Assembly: GCA_022653695.1 (NCBI GenBank) | Contig: JALCSW010000002.1 | Coordinates: 214,605-278,604 of the forward strand | Reading direction: 5' to 3' | Origin: Bacilli bacterium | GTDB taxonomy: Bacteria; Bacillota_I; Bacilli_A; RFN20; CAG-826 | DNA: 64,000 nucleotides | Shown here: one piece after another, positions 1 to 8,655 of the stretch | Layout of the letters: each line of letters opens with the position of its first letter | Numbering within the stretch: position 1 is the stretch's first letter | The notes under the pieces: generated by a model | Seen by the model: only the letters and a program-made list of their open reading frames with translations | Databases searched by the model: none | What the model was told of the DNA's origin: nothing | Program-made: the position numbers and the translations under genes

Positions 1-694
1 AACTGGAATAGGGAGAAGAGGCCCCGACGATGGAAACGGTCGTCAGTTTGGCCCCCATATCGAGCAGGAAATAATTCTCGGGCATGCTTTTGTCGCTCCC
101 GATAAGCTGCGAGGCGCAGTACGGCGCGACGCTTGCGTCCTTGATCCGGAACCCGGCCGCCTCGACGGTCGCGCGGAAAGCGTGGACGAGGGGTTCGGGC
201 AGGGTGTGGATCTTGGCCCGGATGGCGATGCTGTGGCTCTTTTCCCCAAGAGGCGGGTTAGAGTAGTTCTTGCCGTCGTCGAGGGTGAAAAAATCGGGGA
301 TGATGTCGACGATTATGTTGTCGCCCGGGATTTTGTCGTTCATGAGCATCGAATTCAGGTTCGTGATATCGATATAGTCGATGAGGCCCGAGGAAGAGGT
401 CAAGGTCGTGGATTTGGCGTTTTGGTAGATTTGGAAGCCAAGGGGCGGGATGATGATCGAAAGATTGTGGGCGTTGATCTTTAGCGAAGCCGCTTCGTCC
501 TCGATGTGGGCGAAGTCCTTGATGAGGTCGACGACCGCTTTTTGGTCGCTGATGTATCCGTCTTTCATGAACCCCTTAAGGGGGCGTTCCGTCTTATAGA
601 TAACGATCGGTTGCCCGCCGATGGCGCAACCGATGGCGAACTTGGCCGAATCGTCCGTTATTTCAAGGACGGCTGTCTTTTTGCTGGCTTCCAT
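1..694 (-). CDS. ftsA: Cell division protein FtsA-like (actin-like/SHS2), partial, runs off left edge
   Basis: My translation of the reverse strand from ATG at 694: MEASKKTAVLEITDDSAKFAIGCAIGGQPIVIYKTERPLKGFMKDGYISDQKAVVDLIKDF...FLLDMGAKLTTVSIVG. Open to the window edge, so absent from the ORF track. FtsA-like motifs plus mraZ/rsmH context. Confidence 0.75.
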   Translation of the reverse strand, partial: MEASKKTAVLEITDDSAKFAIGCAIGGQPIVIYKTERPLKGFMKDGYISDQKAVVDLIKDFAHIEDEAASLKINAHNLSIIIPPLGFQIYQNAKSTTLTSSSGLIDYIDITNLNSMLMNDKIPGDNIIVDIIPDFFTLDDGKNYSNPPLGEKSHSIAIRAKIHTLPEPLVHAFRATVEAAGFRIKDASVAPYCASQLIGSDKSMPENYFLLDMGAKLTTVSIVGASSPYSS

Positions 695-698
695 AATC

Positions 699-717
699 GT
701 ATTCTATATTAGAATAC
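699..717. promoter_or_regulatory. Perfect inverted repeat GTATTCTA-TAT-TAGAATAC directly upstream of ftsA
   Basis: 19-bp sequence with 8-bp perfect arms, 4 nt before the ATG. Confidence 0.6.
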
Positions 718-764
718 CCAAACCCGTCTTAAAAGCCTTTTCGATAGCGAATTAGTAGTTTTTT

Positions 765-800
765 GGAAAAAACAAAAGGCGCCGGTTTGACCCAGCGCCC
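765..800 (-). terminator. Rho-independent terminator after the FtsL-position gene
   Basis: Minus strand GGCGCTGG-GTCAAA-CCGGCGCC followed by TTTTGTTTTTT. Confidence 0.85.
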
Positions 801-817
801 GGTTTTTGCGAGGATAA

Positions 818-1072
818 TCAAAGGCCCGAATCGAGCGACTCGACGCTTGAAGAAGGGCCTTCCTCGCCAACGGACGAGGAGGTTTCCTCCGAACTTGAAA
901 CGGAGGGATCCGCCGTGGCTTCGGCGAGCGAAAGGCGATATGTGATCGCGATGGGGATCGCCGCGAAAAGCGTGACCACGATGGCGAGAGCAAGCCCCAC
1001 CAAGGCGGTTTGGATCCGGTAATAGAGTTTCCGGTGTCCGGTTTTGACGAGTTTGTCTTTCATGGGTTTCAC
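818..1072 (-). CDS. Small single-TM protein in the FtsL position (Ser/Glu-rich tail)
   Basis: 84 aa, basic N-terminus, one TM segment (ALVGLALAIVVTLFAAIPIAI); start overlaps the end of rsmH. Confidence 0.7.
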   Translation of the reverse strand: MKPMKDKLVKTGHRKLYYRIQTALVGLALAIVVTLFAAIPIAITYRLSLAEATADPSVSSSEETSSSVGEEGPSSSVESLDSGL

Positions 1073-2007
1073 TCCTTTCTTCTGCGGACGGCCCGCAATT
1101 TCGCGCTGGCGGCGCGATGGTTCTCCGTGAGTTCCGTGGCGTCGGCCACGATGGGCTTTTTGGTGAGGTTCGCGAAAGGGGCCTCCTCCGCCGCGATAGG
1201 AAGAGCGTCGGGCCCGTGGCGGCTGCCTTCCACCACGGTGAGGGAACGGAACTTGCTTTTGACGAGCCGATCCTCCAACGAATGGAAGCTGATGACGGCG
1301 ATGACGCCGTTAGGCGCCACGAGGCGGGGAATGGCGTCAAGGGCCCGGCGAAGATTGCCCAATTCGTCGTTCACCTCGATGCGAATGGCTTGGAAAACCT
1401 GCTTGGCGGGAAAGCCCTTTTTGCTTCGCGCCCGCCGGCTTTTGGCCCCGAGGACGATCTCCGAGAGCTCGGTTGTCGTCTCGATCGGCTTCTCGGACCG
1501 CCTCCGCACGATGGCTTTGGCGATCTGGTGGCTTTCGCTTTCCTCGCCATACTCGCGGAAGATCGTCGTGAGTTGGCGGAGGTCGTATCCGTTGACCACC
1601 TTATAGGCGGTGAGGGGATTCCTTCGGTCCATTCGCATGTCAAGCGGGGCCTCTTCCTTGTAGGAGAAACCGCGTTCGGCTTCGTCGAACTGGGGCGAGG
1701 ACACGCCCAGGTCCATCAGGATCCCGTCGACGGCGGGGATCCCTTCGCGGAGAAGAACCTCGCCGACATCGGCGAAATTCTCGCGGTAGATAACGTAATT
1801 GCTTCCAATGGCGTCCAGCCTTTTCTTGCTTTCCGCCACCGCTTCGCCATCGACGTCGAAGGCGATCAGGCGGCCATGCGGGATCCGTTTGAGGATCTCG
1901 CTGCTGTGCCCGCCGCGGCCCAATGTCAGATCGAGGTAAGTCCCCCCGTCGCGGACATCCAGCAAATCGATGCTCTCGCGAAGAAGGACGCTTATGTGCT
2001 CACCCAT
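1069..2007 (-). CDS. rsmH: 16S rRNA (cytosine(1402)-N4)-methyltransferase RsmH
   Basis: MGEHISVLLRESIDLL...YLDLTLGRGGHSSEIL...DLGVSSPQFDEAERGFSY...VISFHSLEDRLVK. Start trimmed from the 370-aa ORF to MGEHISVL. Confidence 0.97.
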   Translation of the reverse strand: MGEHISVLLRESIDLLDVRDGGTYLDLTLGRGGHSSEILKRIPHGRLIAFDVDGEAVAESKKRLDAIGSNYVIYRENFADVGEVLLREGIPAVDGILMDLGVSSPQFDEAERGFSYKEEAPLDMRMDRRNPLTAYKVVNGYDLRQLTTIFREYGEESESHQIAKAIVRRRSEKPIETTTELSEIVLGAKSRRARSKKGFPAKQVFQAIRIEVNDELGNLRRALDAIPRLVAPNGVIAVISFHSLEDRLVKSKFRSLTVVEGSRHGPDALPIAAEEAPFANLTKKPIVADATELTENHRAASAKLRAVRRRKE

Positions 2008-2437
2008 TTTCGCGCGAGCTCCTTTCGGCGAGGGATTCGTACTCCGGGCTGCGGGCCACAAGGTACTTGGCGTAGGCCACCGCGTCCCAAATCTCGAAAT
2101 GATCGAGCACGCCGATGATGGTGACGTTCCTGCCGATGCGATAGTCGTCGACGAGTTGCTTGGTGAGGGCGATTCGCCCATGGGAATCGACGGGCATCTC
2201 CGAAGCCGACGAGGCGGCTAAACGGATATAGGCGCGATTTGCCTCGCTGAAGAAAGAAAGGTTCTTAAGGCTCGCCAAGAGGTCTTTGAACGCCTCCTCC
2301 GGATAAACGGAGAGGCAACCTTCGAAACCTCGCAGGACATAAAACCTCGATGGGATCGAGTCAACCAGCTTCGTTGGAATCTGGAGTCGGCTCTTATCAT
2401 CAAGGGTTCGCGAATAGGTTCCGAAGAAATTTCCCAC
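2000..2437 (-). CDS. mraZ: Transcriptional regulator MraZ (GTG start)
   Basis: VGNFFGTYSRTLDDKSRLQIPTKL; GTG at 2437 preceded by a GCAGGTGG ribosome-binding site. Confidence 0.93.
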   Translation of the reverse strand: MGNFFGTYSRTLDDKSRLQIPTKLVDSIPSRFYVLRGFEGCLSVYPEEAFKDLLASLKNLSFFSEANRAYIRLAASSASEMPVDSHGRIALTKQLVDDYRIGRNVTIIGVLDHFEIWDAVAYAKYLVARSPEYESLAERSSRENG

Positions 2438-2508
2438 TCTTGCCCACCTGCAAATTAAGACTAACATTGCCTCGCGTGGGTGTAAATGAAAACCACGAAG
2501 AAAAAATG

Positions 2509-2528
2509 AAAGCACTTTTCACCCACTA
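2509..2528 (-). promoter_or_regulatory. Putative MraZ-box-like repeats upstream of mraZ
   Basis: Minus strand TTAGTGGGTGAAAAGTGC: two AGTG-type half repeats about 10 bp apart upstream of mraZ. Confidence 0.45.
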
Positions 2529-2604
2529 AAAACAGGTAATTAATTGGTATATTTTAAGTTTCCGATCAAAATGGCTTCGCCGCTGGGGTTTCCCGCCATT
2601 TAAA

Positions 2605-2648
2605 AAGAAAAAAACGACTGATGGGTCAGCCAAAGGCCCATTAAGTCG
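2605..2648 (-). terminator. Terminator downstream of the DUF177 gene
   Basis: Minus strand CGACTTAATGGGCC...CCCATCAGTCG followed by TTTTTTTCTTTTT. Confidence 0.8.
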
Positions 2649-2742
2649 CTCATCTTACCTTTTGCCTATCTTCAAAATCGGCTTTCCCGGACATTCAAAC
2701 GAAAGGCCCTTTTTCTCCAACGCGAAAATCAAGCAAAGGCTT

Positions 2743-3237
2743 TTATTTTCCGACGTCGAAGTCCTTTAGTTTGTCGAACGCGGGGTTACGCGATCCCCTT
2801 TTCTCCGCCGCTTTCTCCTCTTCGCTCAGAATCCGATATCCTTCTCCGCCTCTAGGGAGGACGCTTCCGGGGCGGGTCGCCTTGATCGGAAGCGACGAGA
2901 TGATGATCCGCAAGGCCAAATCGTCCAAGTCAATAAGGCTCCCGCTCACGAGGTAGCCCTCGCCATCCTCGTTCATTTCCTTCATGATGTCGCAGTCCTC
3001 GCGAAGGTCGACCTTCTTCTCGAAAAGGGCCCCGTCAACCGCGTCGATGAGCGTCAAATCGGCCTTGATGGAAAAACGCGCGTGGTCATAATCGCCGACC
3101 TTGGAAAGTTCGGCGAAGTAAGAGCAACTCCTCACCGCGCGGATCGGATAAGGCAAATCGTAGCCTTCGAAAACGGTCCTGTTCGCATAACTCAGAACAC
3201 GGCCTTTGACGATGGCCCCGCGAGGGACGCCGTTCAT
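2743..3237 (-). CDS. DUF177/YceD family protein
   Basis: 164 aa; acidic/Cys middle and C-terminal ...RNPAFDKLKDFDV typical of YceD proteins. Confidence 0.75.
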   Translation of the reverse strand: MNGVPRGAIVKGRVLSYANRTVFEGYDLPYPIRAVRSCSYFAELSKVGDYDHARFSIKADLTLIDAVDGALFEKKVDLREDCDIMKEMNEDGEGYLVSGSLIDLDDLALRIIISSLPIKATRPGSVLPRGGEGYRILSEEEKAAEKRGSRNPAFDKLKDFDVGK

Positions 3238-5627
3238 GAACGGATTTCCGCCCCAAAACGCGTTTTTATCGTCGCGACCGCCTTCTCCATAACCGCGGAC
3301 GCTTCGGAATCGGTCAGTGTTTTCTCGGGATCGAGGATCGTGATCGACAGCGCCACCGACTTCTTGCCGGGGGCGATATTGACGCCTTGGTAAACGTCAA
3401 AGACGTCGACCTTGGCGATCAGTTTGTCGGAACGCAGAATCTCCCGCCGGATGTCCTCGTAGGGCACCTTCTCGTCGACGAGGAAAGCCAAGTCGCGGCC
3501 GATTGAAGGGAATTTGGCCGGGACCGAGGCTTTTTCGGGCGAGGTCTTAAGAGCCAAAACGGCGCTTAGATCGAGCTCAAGGGCGACGGCGCCTTTGCTG
3601 AGGCCGTATTCCGCAAGGGCGGCGGGATGAAGGGCGCCCATGACGGCGACGAGCGTTTTGCCCAAATAGACGGCGGCGCTCCGTCCGGGGTGGAATTCCT
3701 TTTCCCCGCTTCGAAGGCGCTCGATGCGGTAACGGTTGTCGGCAAGGCCCAAAAGACCCATGAGTCCAACGAAGAGGCCCTTGATCGAATAGAAGTCGTA
3801 AGGGCGGACATCGAGGCCGCCTTGGAGACGCTCCTCGCCCGCGAGGACAATGCCCAAACGACGGCTTTTTTCGTTGGGGGCGTCGACGTCGCTGACCTCG
3901 AAGAGGGCCAAGTCCTTGATCTGGTGGGCGGCGTTGTATGCGGCCGCCGAAAGAAGCGAGGGCAAAACGTTCCGACGAACGTATTCATGGTCAGCGGTCA
4001 TCGGGTTGGAAAGCCTGTAGCTATCCCCGCCCCCAAGGTAATCGAAACGGTCCTTCTCCGAGGCGCCGACGAGGGTGTAGGTAAGAACTTCGTCGAGCCC
4101 CTGCTCACGGAGATAGCGACGGATGGCGACGACGAGCCTCTGCTCGTTGGTGAGGCCGCCCTCGCAATGGGCCTCCCCCGAAGGCAAACGGCTCGCGATG
4201 CGGTCGTAGCCAAGAAGGCGGATGACCTCCTCGCTGACATCGCACCCTTCGGCCATGTCGATACGATAAGCGGGCACGGAAACGCTGATTTCGTCGCCAT
4301 TTTCATTGACGCCCAAATGGTCTTTGCGAAGGACGGAGGCGATCTCTTCGTTCGTGAAGGAGGTGCCCAAGCGGCGATTGATGCGATCGTAAGAGGTCCT
4401 GATCAGCTTCGGCTCATGGGGCAAGGTATCGTAAACGAGGCTTTCGCTCACGGAGGCGGCCCCGCAAAGCCGCTCGAGGAGCGCGGAGGCGATTTCGAGA
4501 ACCCGTTCGGCTTGGCTCGGGTTGAGCCCTTTCACGAAACGGGAGGAGGATTCGCTGGCCAAGCCCAAGCGGTTCGAGGTGTGGCGGATGGCGGCGCCTT
4601 GGAACACGGCGGCTTCAATCGCGACGTTGGCGGTTTCCCCGTCGACCTCGCATTCCTTGGAAGTCATGATGCCGGCGAGACACATCCCCCGGCCCGCGCT
4701 CGTCACCACGAGATCGCCCTTGACGAGCCGATAGGTTTTCCCGTCCATGGCCACGAAATCGCCTTCGCAATCGTCGCGGACGACGAGTTCTTTCCGCGGC
4801 AATTTGTCGAGATCGTACATGTTGAGCGGCTGCCCCGTAAGCAGCATCACGAAATTGCCGACGTCCACGACGCTATCGATGCTGCGAACGCCTTCGCTGA
4901 AAAGAATCCGCCGCATCCATTCGGGGGAAGGGCCGACTTTTAGGCCATGGACTTCCCGAATCCAAAACGAAGGGCAGTTCTTGGTCTCGCTTCCGACCTT
5001 AAAAGCCGTCTTGACGTGTTTTTTGACGGCGAATTCGGGCAGTTTGACCGGGCGGTCGAGCAGGGTCCCCACCTCCTCCGCCACGTTCATCATGGCGTTG
5101 AGGTCCGGACGGTTGGCCAAAAGTTTGAGGTTGAGGATCGCGTCGTCTAGGCCAAGGTAACCCAAAACGTCCTCCTCCCCCACCGGAGCCTCCGCCGCCA
5201 ACTCTTCGATGCCGGCGCACTGCTTCTCGCTGAGGGACTTCCTGTCGACGCCGAGCTCATATAGAGCGCAGCACATCCCGTCGCTTTCCACGCCGCGAAT
5301 CACGCTCTTCGCGATGGTGATGGAGGGCAAAACGGCGCCTTCGCGGGCGACGATGACTTTAAGGCCTTTGCGGGCGTTGGGGGCGCCGCAGACGATTTGA
5401 TGGATGCCGTATTTGGGGCCTTCGTCCACCTGAAGAACGCGCAGATGGTCGCTGTCGGGATGGCTCTCGCAGGAAAGGATCTCGCCGATGAGGAGGCCGC
5501 TGGCTTTCGCCAAGCGGTCGATCGACTCGACTTCGACCCCGGCGAAAGTCATCTTCGAGGCCAACTCTTCCGGGGAGACGCCGCTCAGATCGACGAACTG
5601 CCCCAGCCAATTCCATGATACTTTCAT
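3234..5627 (-). CDS. pheT: Phenylalanine--tRNA ligase subunit beta
   Basis: MKVSWNWLGQFVDLSGVSPEELASKMTFAGVEVE..., tRNA-binding domain, B3/B5 and C-terminal anticodon-binding domain; adjacent to pheS. Confidence 0.98.
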   Translation of the reverse strand: MKVSWNWLGQFVDLSGVSPEELASKMTFAGVEVESIDRLAKASGLLIGEILSCESHPDSDHLRVLQVDEGPKYGIHQIVCGAPNARKGLKVIVAREGAVLPSITIAKSVIRGVESDGMCCALYELGVDRKSLSEKQCAGIEELAAEAPVGEEDVLGYLGLDDAILNLKLLANRPDLNAMMNVAEEVGTLLDRPVKLPEFAVKKHVKTAFKVGSETKNCPSFWIREVHGLKVGPSPEWMRRILFSEGVRSIDSVVDVGNFVMLLTGQPLNMYDLDKLPRKELVVRDDCEGDFVAMDGKTYRLVKGDLVVTSAGRGMCLAGIMTSKECEVDGETANVAIEAAVFQGAAIRHTSNRLGLASESSSRFVKGLNPSQAERVLEIASALLERLCGAASVSESLVYDTLPHEPKLIRTSYDRINRRLGTSFTNEEIASVLRKDHLGVNENGDEISVSVPAYRIDMAEGCDVSEEVIRLLGYDRIASRLPSGEAHCEGGLTNEQRLVVAIRRYLREQGLDEVLTYTLVGASEKDRFDYLGGGDSYRLSNPMTADHEYVRRNVLPSLLSAAAYNAAHQIKDLALFEVSDVDAPNEKSRRLGIVLAGEERLQGGLDVRPYDFYSIKGLFVGLMGLLGLADNRYRIERLRSGEKEFHPGRSAAVYLGKTLVAVMGALHPAALAEYGLSKGAVALELDLSAVLALKTSPEKASVPAKFPSIGRDLAFLVDEKVPYEDIRREILRSDKLIAKVDVFDVYQGVNIAPGKKSVALSITILDPEKTLTDSEASAVMEKAVATIKTRFGAEIRS

Positions 5628-5638
5628 TGCCCTTCTCC

Positions 5639-6679
5639 TTATTTTTCGAGGTAATCCTTAAGAAAACGCTCGTCGTTTTGGTAGAATCGGCGGATGTCGT
5701 CGATGCCGTATCGCAAGATGGCGATCCGTTCGACTCCGACGCCAAAGGCGAAACCGCTATAGACCTCAGGGTCGTATCCGCACATCCGAAGAACGTTGGG
5801 GTGGACCTCTCCGGCCCCCAGAATCTCGATCCAACCGGTGCCTTTGCACATATCGCAGCCCTTCCCGCCGCAATGGGCGCAGCTTACGTCCACCTCGACC
5901 GAAGGCTCCGTGAAGGGGAAATAGGAACTGCGGAGGCGGATTTGGCGTTTCTCGCCGAACATTTTCTTGACGAAAAGCTCGAGCGTTCCTTTAAGATCGG
6001 CCATGGAAACGCCTTTATCCACGACCAAGCCTTCTATTTGACCGAACTGATGGCTGTGGGTGGCGTCGTCGTCGTCCCGGCGGTAGCATTTGCCAGGGCA
6101 GATCATCTTGATGGGGCCCTTGTCCGCCTTTTCGACCATCGCGTGGGCTTGGGCGGCGCTGGTCTGAGTGCGAAGCAAAAGGCTGTCGGTGATATAAAAG
6201 GTGTCCTGCATGTCGCGGGCCGGATGGTCCTTAGGGACGTTTAAAAGCTCGAAATTGTAGTGATCGGTCTCGACGTCGCGGCCCTCTTTGACCTCGAAGC
6301 CCATGCCGACGAAGATGTCGGTCATTTCGTCGATGATCTGATAATAAGGATTCACATGGCCGATTTTCCGCTCCCGCGGAGGCAAGCTGATGTCGATGGT
6401 CTCAGCTTCGAGTTTCCTCGCCAAAACCGCGGCTTTGATGGCCTTTTCCTTTTCCGAATACGCCGTCTCGATCGCTTTTCGGCAATCGTTGACCGCTTTG
6501 CCGAAGGAGGCCCGCTCCGTGGGCGGGACGCTTTTCATGGCTCCCATGAGGGCGCTGAGTTCGCTTTTTTTGGCAAGATACGCGTTATGGACGCGGATGA
6601 GGGCGGCCTCGTCCGCGCACCCGGCGATCTCGCCAAGCGCCTTGCCTTTGATTTCCTCGATTTTCGCCTCTTGCTCCAT
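5639..6679 (-). CDS. pheS: Phenylalanine--tRNA ligase subunit alpha
   Basis: 346 aa; GHVNPYYQIIDEMTDIFVGMGFEV...THSHQFGQIEGLVVD...FGVGVERIAILRYGIDDIR. Confidence 0.98.
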   Translation of the reverse strand: MEQEAKIEEIKGKALGEIAGCADEAALIRVHNAYLAKKSELSALMGAMKSVPPTERASFGKAVNDCRKAIETAYSEKEKAIKAAVLARKLEAETIDISLPPRERKIGHVNPYYQIIDEMTDIFVGMGFEVKEGRDVETDHYNFELLNVPKDHPARDMQDTFYITDSLLLRTQTSAAQAHAMVEKADKGPIKMICPGKCYRRDDDDATHSHQFGQIEGLVVDKGVSMADLKGTLELFVKKMFGEKRQIRLRSSYFPFTEPSVEVDVSCAHCGGKGCDMCKGTGWIEILGAGEVHPNVLRMCGYDPEVYSGFAFGVGVERIAILRYGIDDIRRFYQNDERFLKDYLEK

Positions 6680-6697
6680 AGGGAAGCCTCCTTTAAC

Positions 6698-6915
6698 GAA
6701 AAAAGACGGCCGGGAGCGGGCCTAATGCCCGCGGTGCCATCCCACTTCCGTCTGGTTTCACCAGACGCTCACGGGCCCTAACCCTGCCGATGGGGAAGGC
6801 CTTATGAGCCTTCGTTCTCCGAGCTGAATTCCCTAACGCTATCCTGAGGCGGTTTCACTGTTCGCCCCTCCCTAAGAAGACACTCGCGAAAGGTACTGCT
6901 TCTCTTCGTCGAACA
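6698..6915 (-). ncRNA. T-box riboswitch (Phe) controlling pheST
   Basis: Minus strand AAGTGGGATGGCACCGCGGGC (T-box motif) followed by GCGGGC...GCCCGC and a T tract; candidate specifier UUC (plus-strand gaa, 6826-6828) in GGGAAUUCAGCUC. Confidence 0.92.
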
Positions 6916-7053
6916 TGCTTATTGTACGAGTTTTCCCGACAAAAGAAAGTAAAGAAAGAGGCCCAAGCGCCGTTTTTTGGGAAATAATGATTGAAATTGC
7001 GGAAAACGCTGGGCATCATCAACCCATCACCATAAAAAGGAAAAGGAGAAAAC

Positions 7054-8535
7054 ATGAGAAAACAAGTTCTGCTCGTGCTTGCTTCCGGGGCTCTCACGCT
7101 CGCCGGTTGCGCACAAGGGAGCAGCGGCGCCCCCGCCGTTAGCTCCTCCGGTTCCGATTCGGCTTCGGCGACATCCTCCAAGGAAGTCTCCAGCAGCCTC
7201 GCCAAACCGGTTCTATCCGATTTTTTGAAGAAATTCAGCGACGCCAACGCGACCATCGCCGTCAAAGTCGACGACAGCGATTTCCTCACCGCCTCGTTCT
7301 ATGGCGAGCGCGGTTTCTACGTCGACGCGGGGGGCGATACCTCATCCGGGGTCATCGCCAACCGCGAGGAAGGCTGCTTCGACTTCACTTACGAGGACGG
7401 GGCGCTCATCCTCGGTCAGGCCGAAAGCGACCTCAGGCGCGTCACGACCGCTTACTACACGCCTTTGGATTTGGCTGGCGCCACCGCGAATTTCTCCGTT
7501 GAAAAGGACGGCCTTACCTATGACCTTACCAAGGGGACGGCCGGCGATTACAGCACTGTCGAGACGGCCTACGCCATCCTTGGGATGTGCAACATCAATT
7601 GGCGATTCGCCAAACTGGGTTACTTGGCCGACGTCAAGCTCATCCTCGACGCGGATGGGGAGGGGGCCGCGTTTTCGTATGAGATCACCAACGTGGCTTC
7701 CGTAACCGCCCAAATCAGCGACATCGGCACGACCGAGAACGCGGCCTTCAGCGCTTACATCGCCTCGCCGAAATCGGCTCCGGTCCGCACCGCCTACACC
7801 GCGGAGAGCCTTGCGGCCTTCGGGGACATGTTCGGCGAAGGGGCCGTCGTGCCCTTCCCGAGCGCGGCTTCGGCCCTGTGGCGGGACGACGTGGTTTATG
7901 ATGACAACGACGTCGCCTCGGAAGTTGACTTCTACGAATTCGGATCCGACATCAGCGCGGCTTTCGCGGGCGAGCTCATCGCGGCAGGATTCAAGAAAGT
8001 CACCAGCACCAGCGTTTTAGGTGACGAGCTCGTCACTTACGAGAAGGTCTATAGCGCCGCGACCGAGACCATCGGCGATTCCGTGATCGCGGTCACGGTC
8101 AGCTACGACGCCGAGGCCGAGCGCACGACCGGCACCATCTCGAGTTACACCTACCCAAAACGGAAAGTCGACAAAACCGTCGCCACGGCCAACGAATACT
8201 TGACCGCCTATAACGACGGCGCCGCGACGATCCCCCTTCTCTCCGACTCCACGGACATCGTCTCCGTCACGACCCTCGACGCCTCGGAGCTAGTGGGGGA
8301 AACCCTCTATCTGCAGGCCAGCATCACGATTGACGACGAAACGGCTTGCGACGCCTACCGCCAGGCTTACCAAGCAGTCCTCGTCGACGCCGGTTACGAG
8401 GAGACGGACGAGTGGGACGAACTCGGCTTCAAGAGTTACGAGAAGGGCGACGTCACCATCGAAATCGACGGCTGGTTCGATGACAGCAACAACTTCGACG
8501 GCGGCTTCTCGATCATCTTCGAAGACATCGGCTGA
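7054..8535 (+). CDS. Putative lipoprotein
   Basis: 493 aa; lipobox LAGC then Ser-rich linker. Confidence 0.8.
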   Translation: MRKQVLLVLASGALTLAGCAQGSSGAPAVSSSGSDSASATSSKEVSSSLAKPVLSDFLKKFSDANATIAVKVDDSDFLTASFYGERGFYVDAGGDTSSGVIANREEGCFDFTYEDGALILGQAESDLRRVTTAYYTPLDLAGATANFSVEKDGLTYDLTKGTAGDYSTVETAYAILGMCNINWRFAKLGYLADVKLILDADGEGAAFSYEITNVASVTAQISDIGTTENAAFSAYIASPKSAPVRTAYTAESLAAFGDMFGEGAVVPFPSAASALWRDDVVYDDNDVASEVDFYEFGSDISAAFAGELIAAGFKKVTSTSVLGDELVTYEKVYSAATETIGDSVIAVTVSYDAEAERTTGTISSYTYPKRKVDKTVATANEYLTAYNDGAATIPLLSDSTDIVSVTTLDASELVGETLYLQASITIDDETACDAYRQAYQAVLVDAGYEETDEWDELGFKSYEKGDVTIEIDGWFDDSNNFDGGFSIIFEDIG

Positions 8536-8550
8536 TCGATTCGCCGACTC

Positions 8551-8583
8551 AAAAAGCGCTCTCCGCAAGGAGGGCGTTTTTTG
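8551..8583 (+). terminator. Rho-independent terminator
   Basis: AAAAAGCGCTCTCCGCAAGGAGGGCGTTTTTT. Confidence 0.85.
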
Positions 8584-8655
8584 CGAGCGGGAACCCTCGG
8601 CGCGAAACGAAAAAAGCCTTTGGGAAAACCAAAGGCGATTTTTGACAAAACGGAA

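Noticed and set aside
3627-4943. 438-aa plus-strand ORF opposite pheT
   Set aside because: Shadow ORF antisense to a clear pheT.
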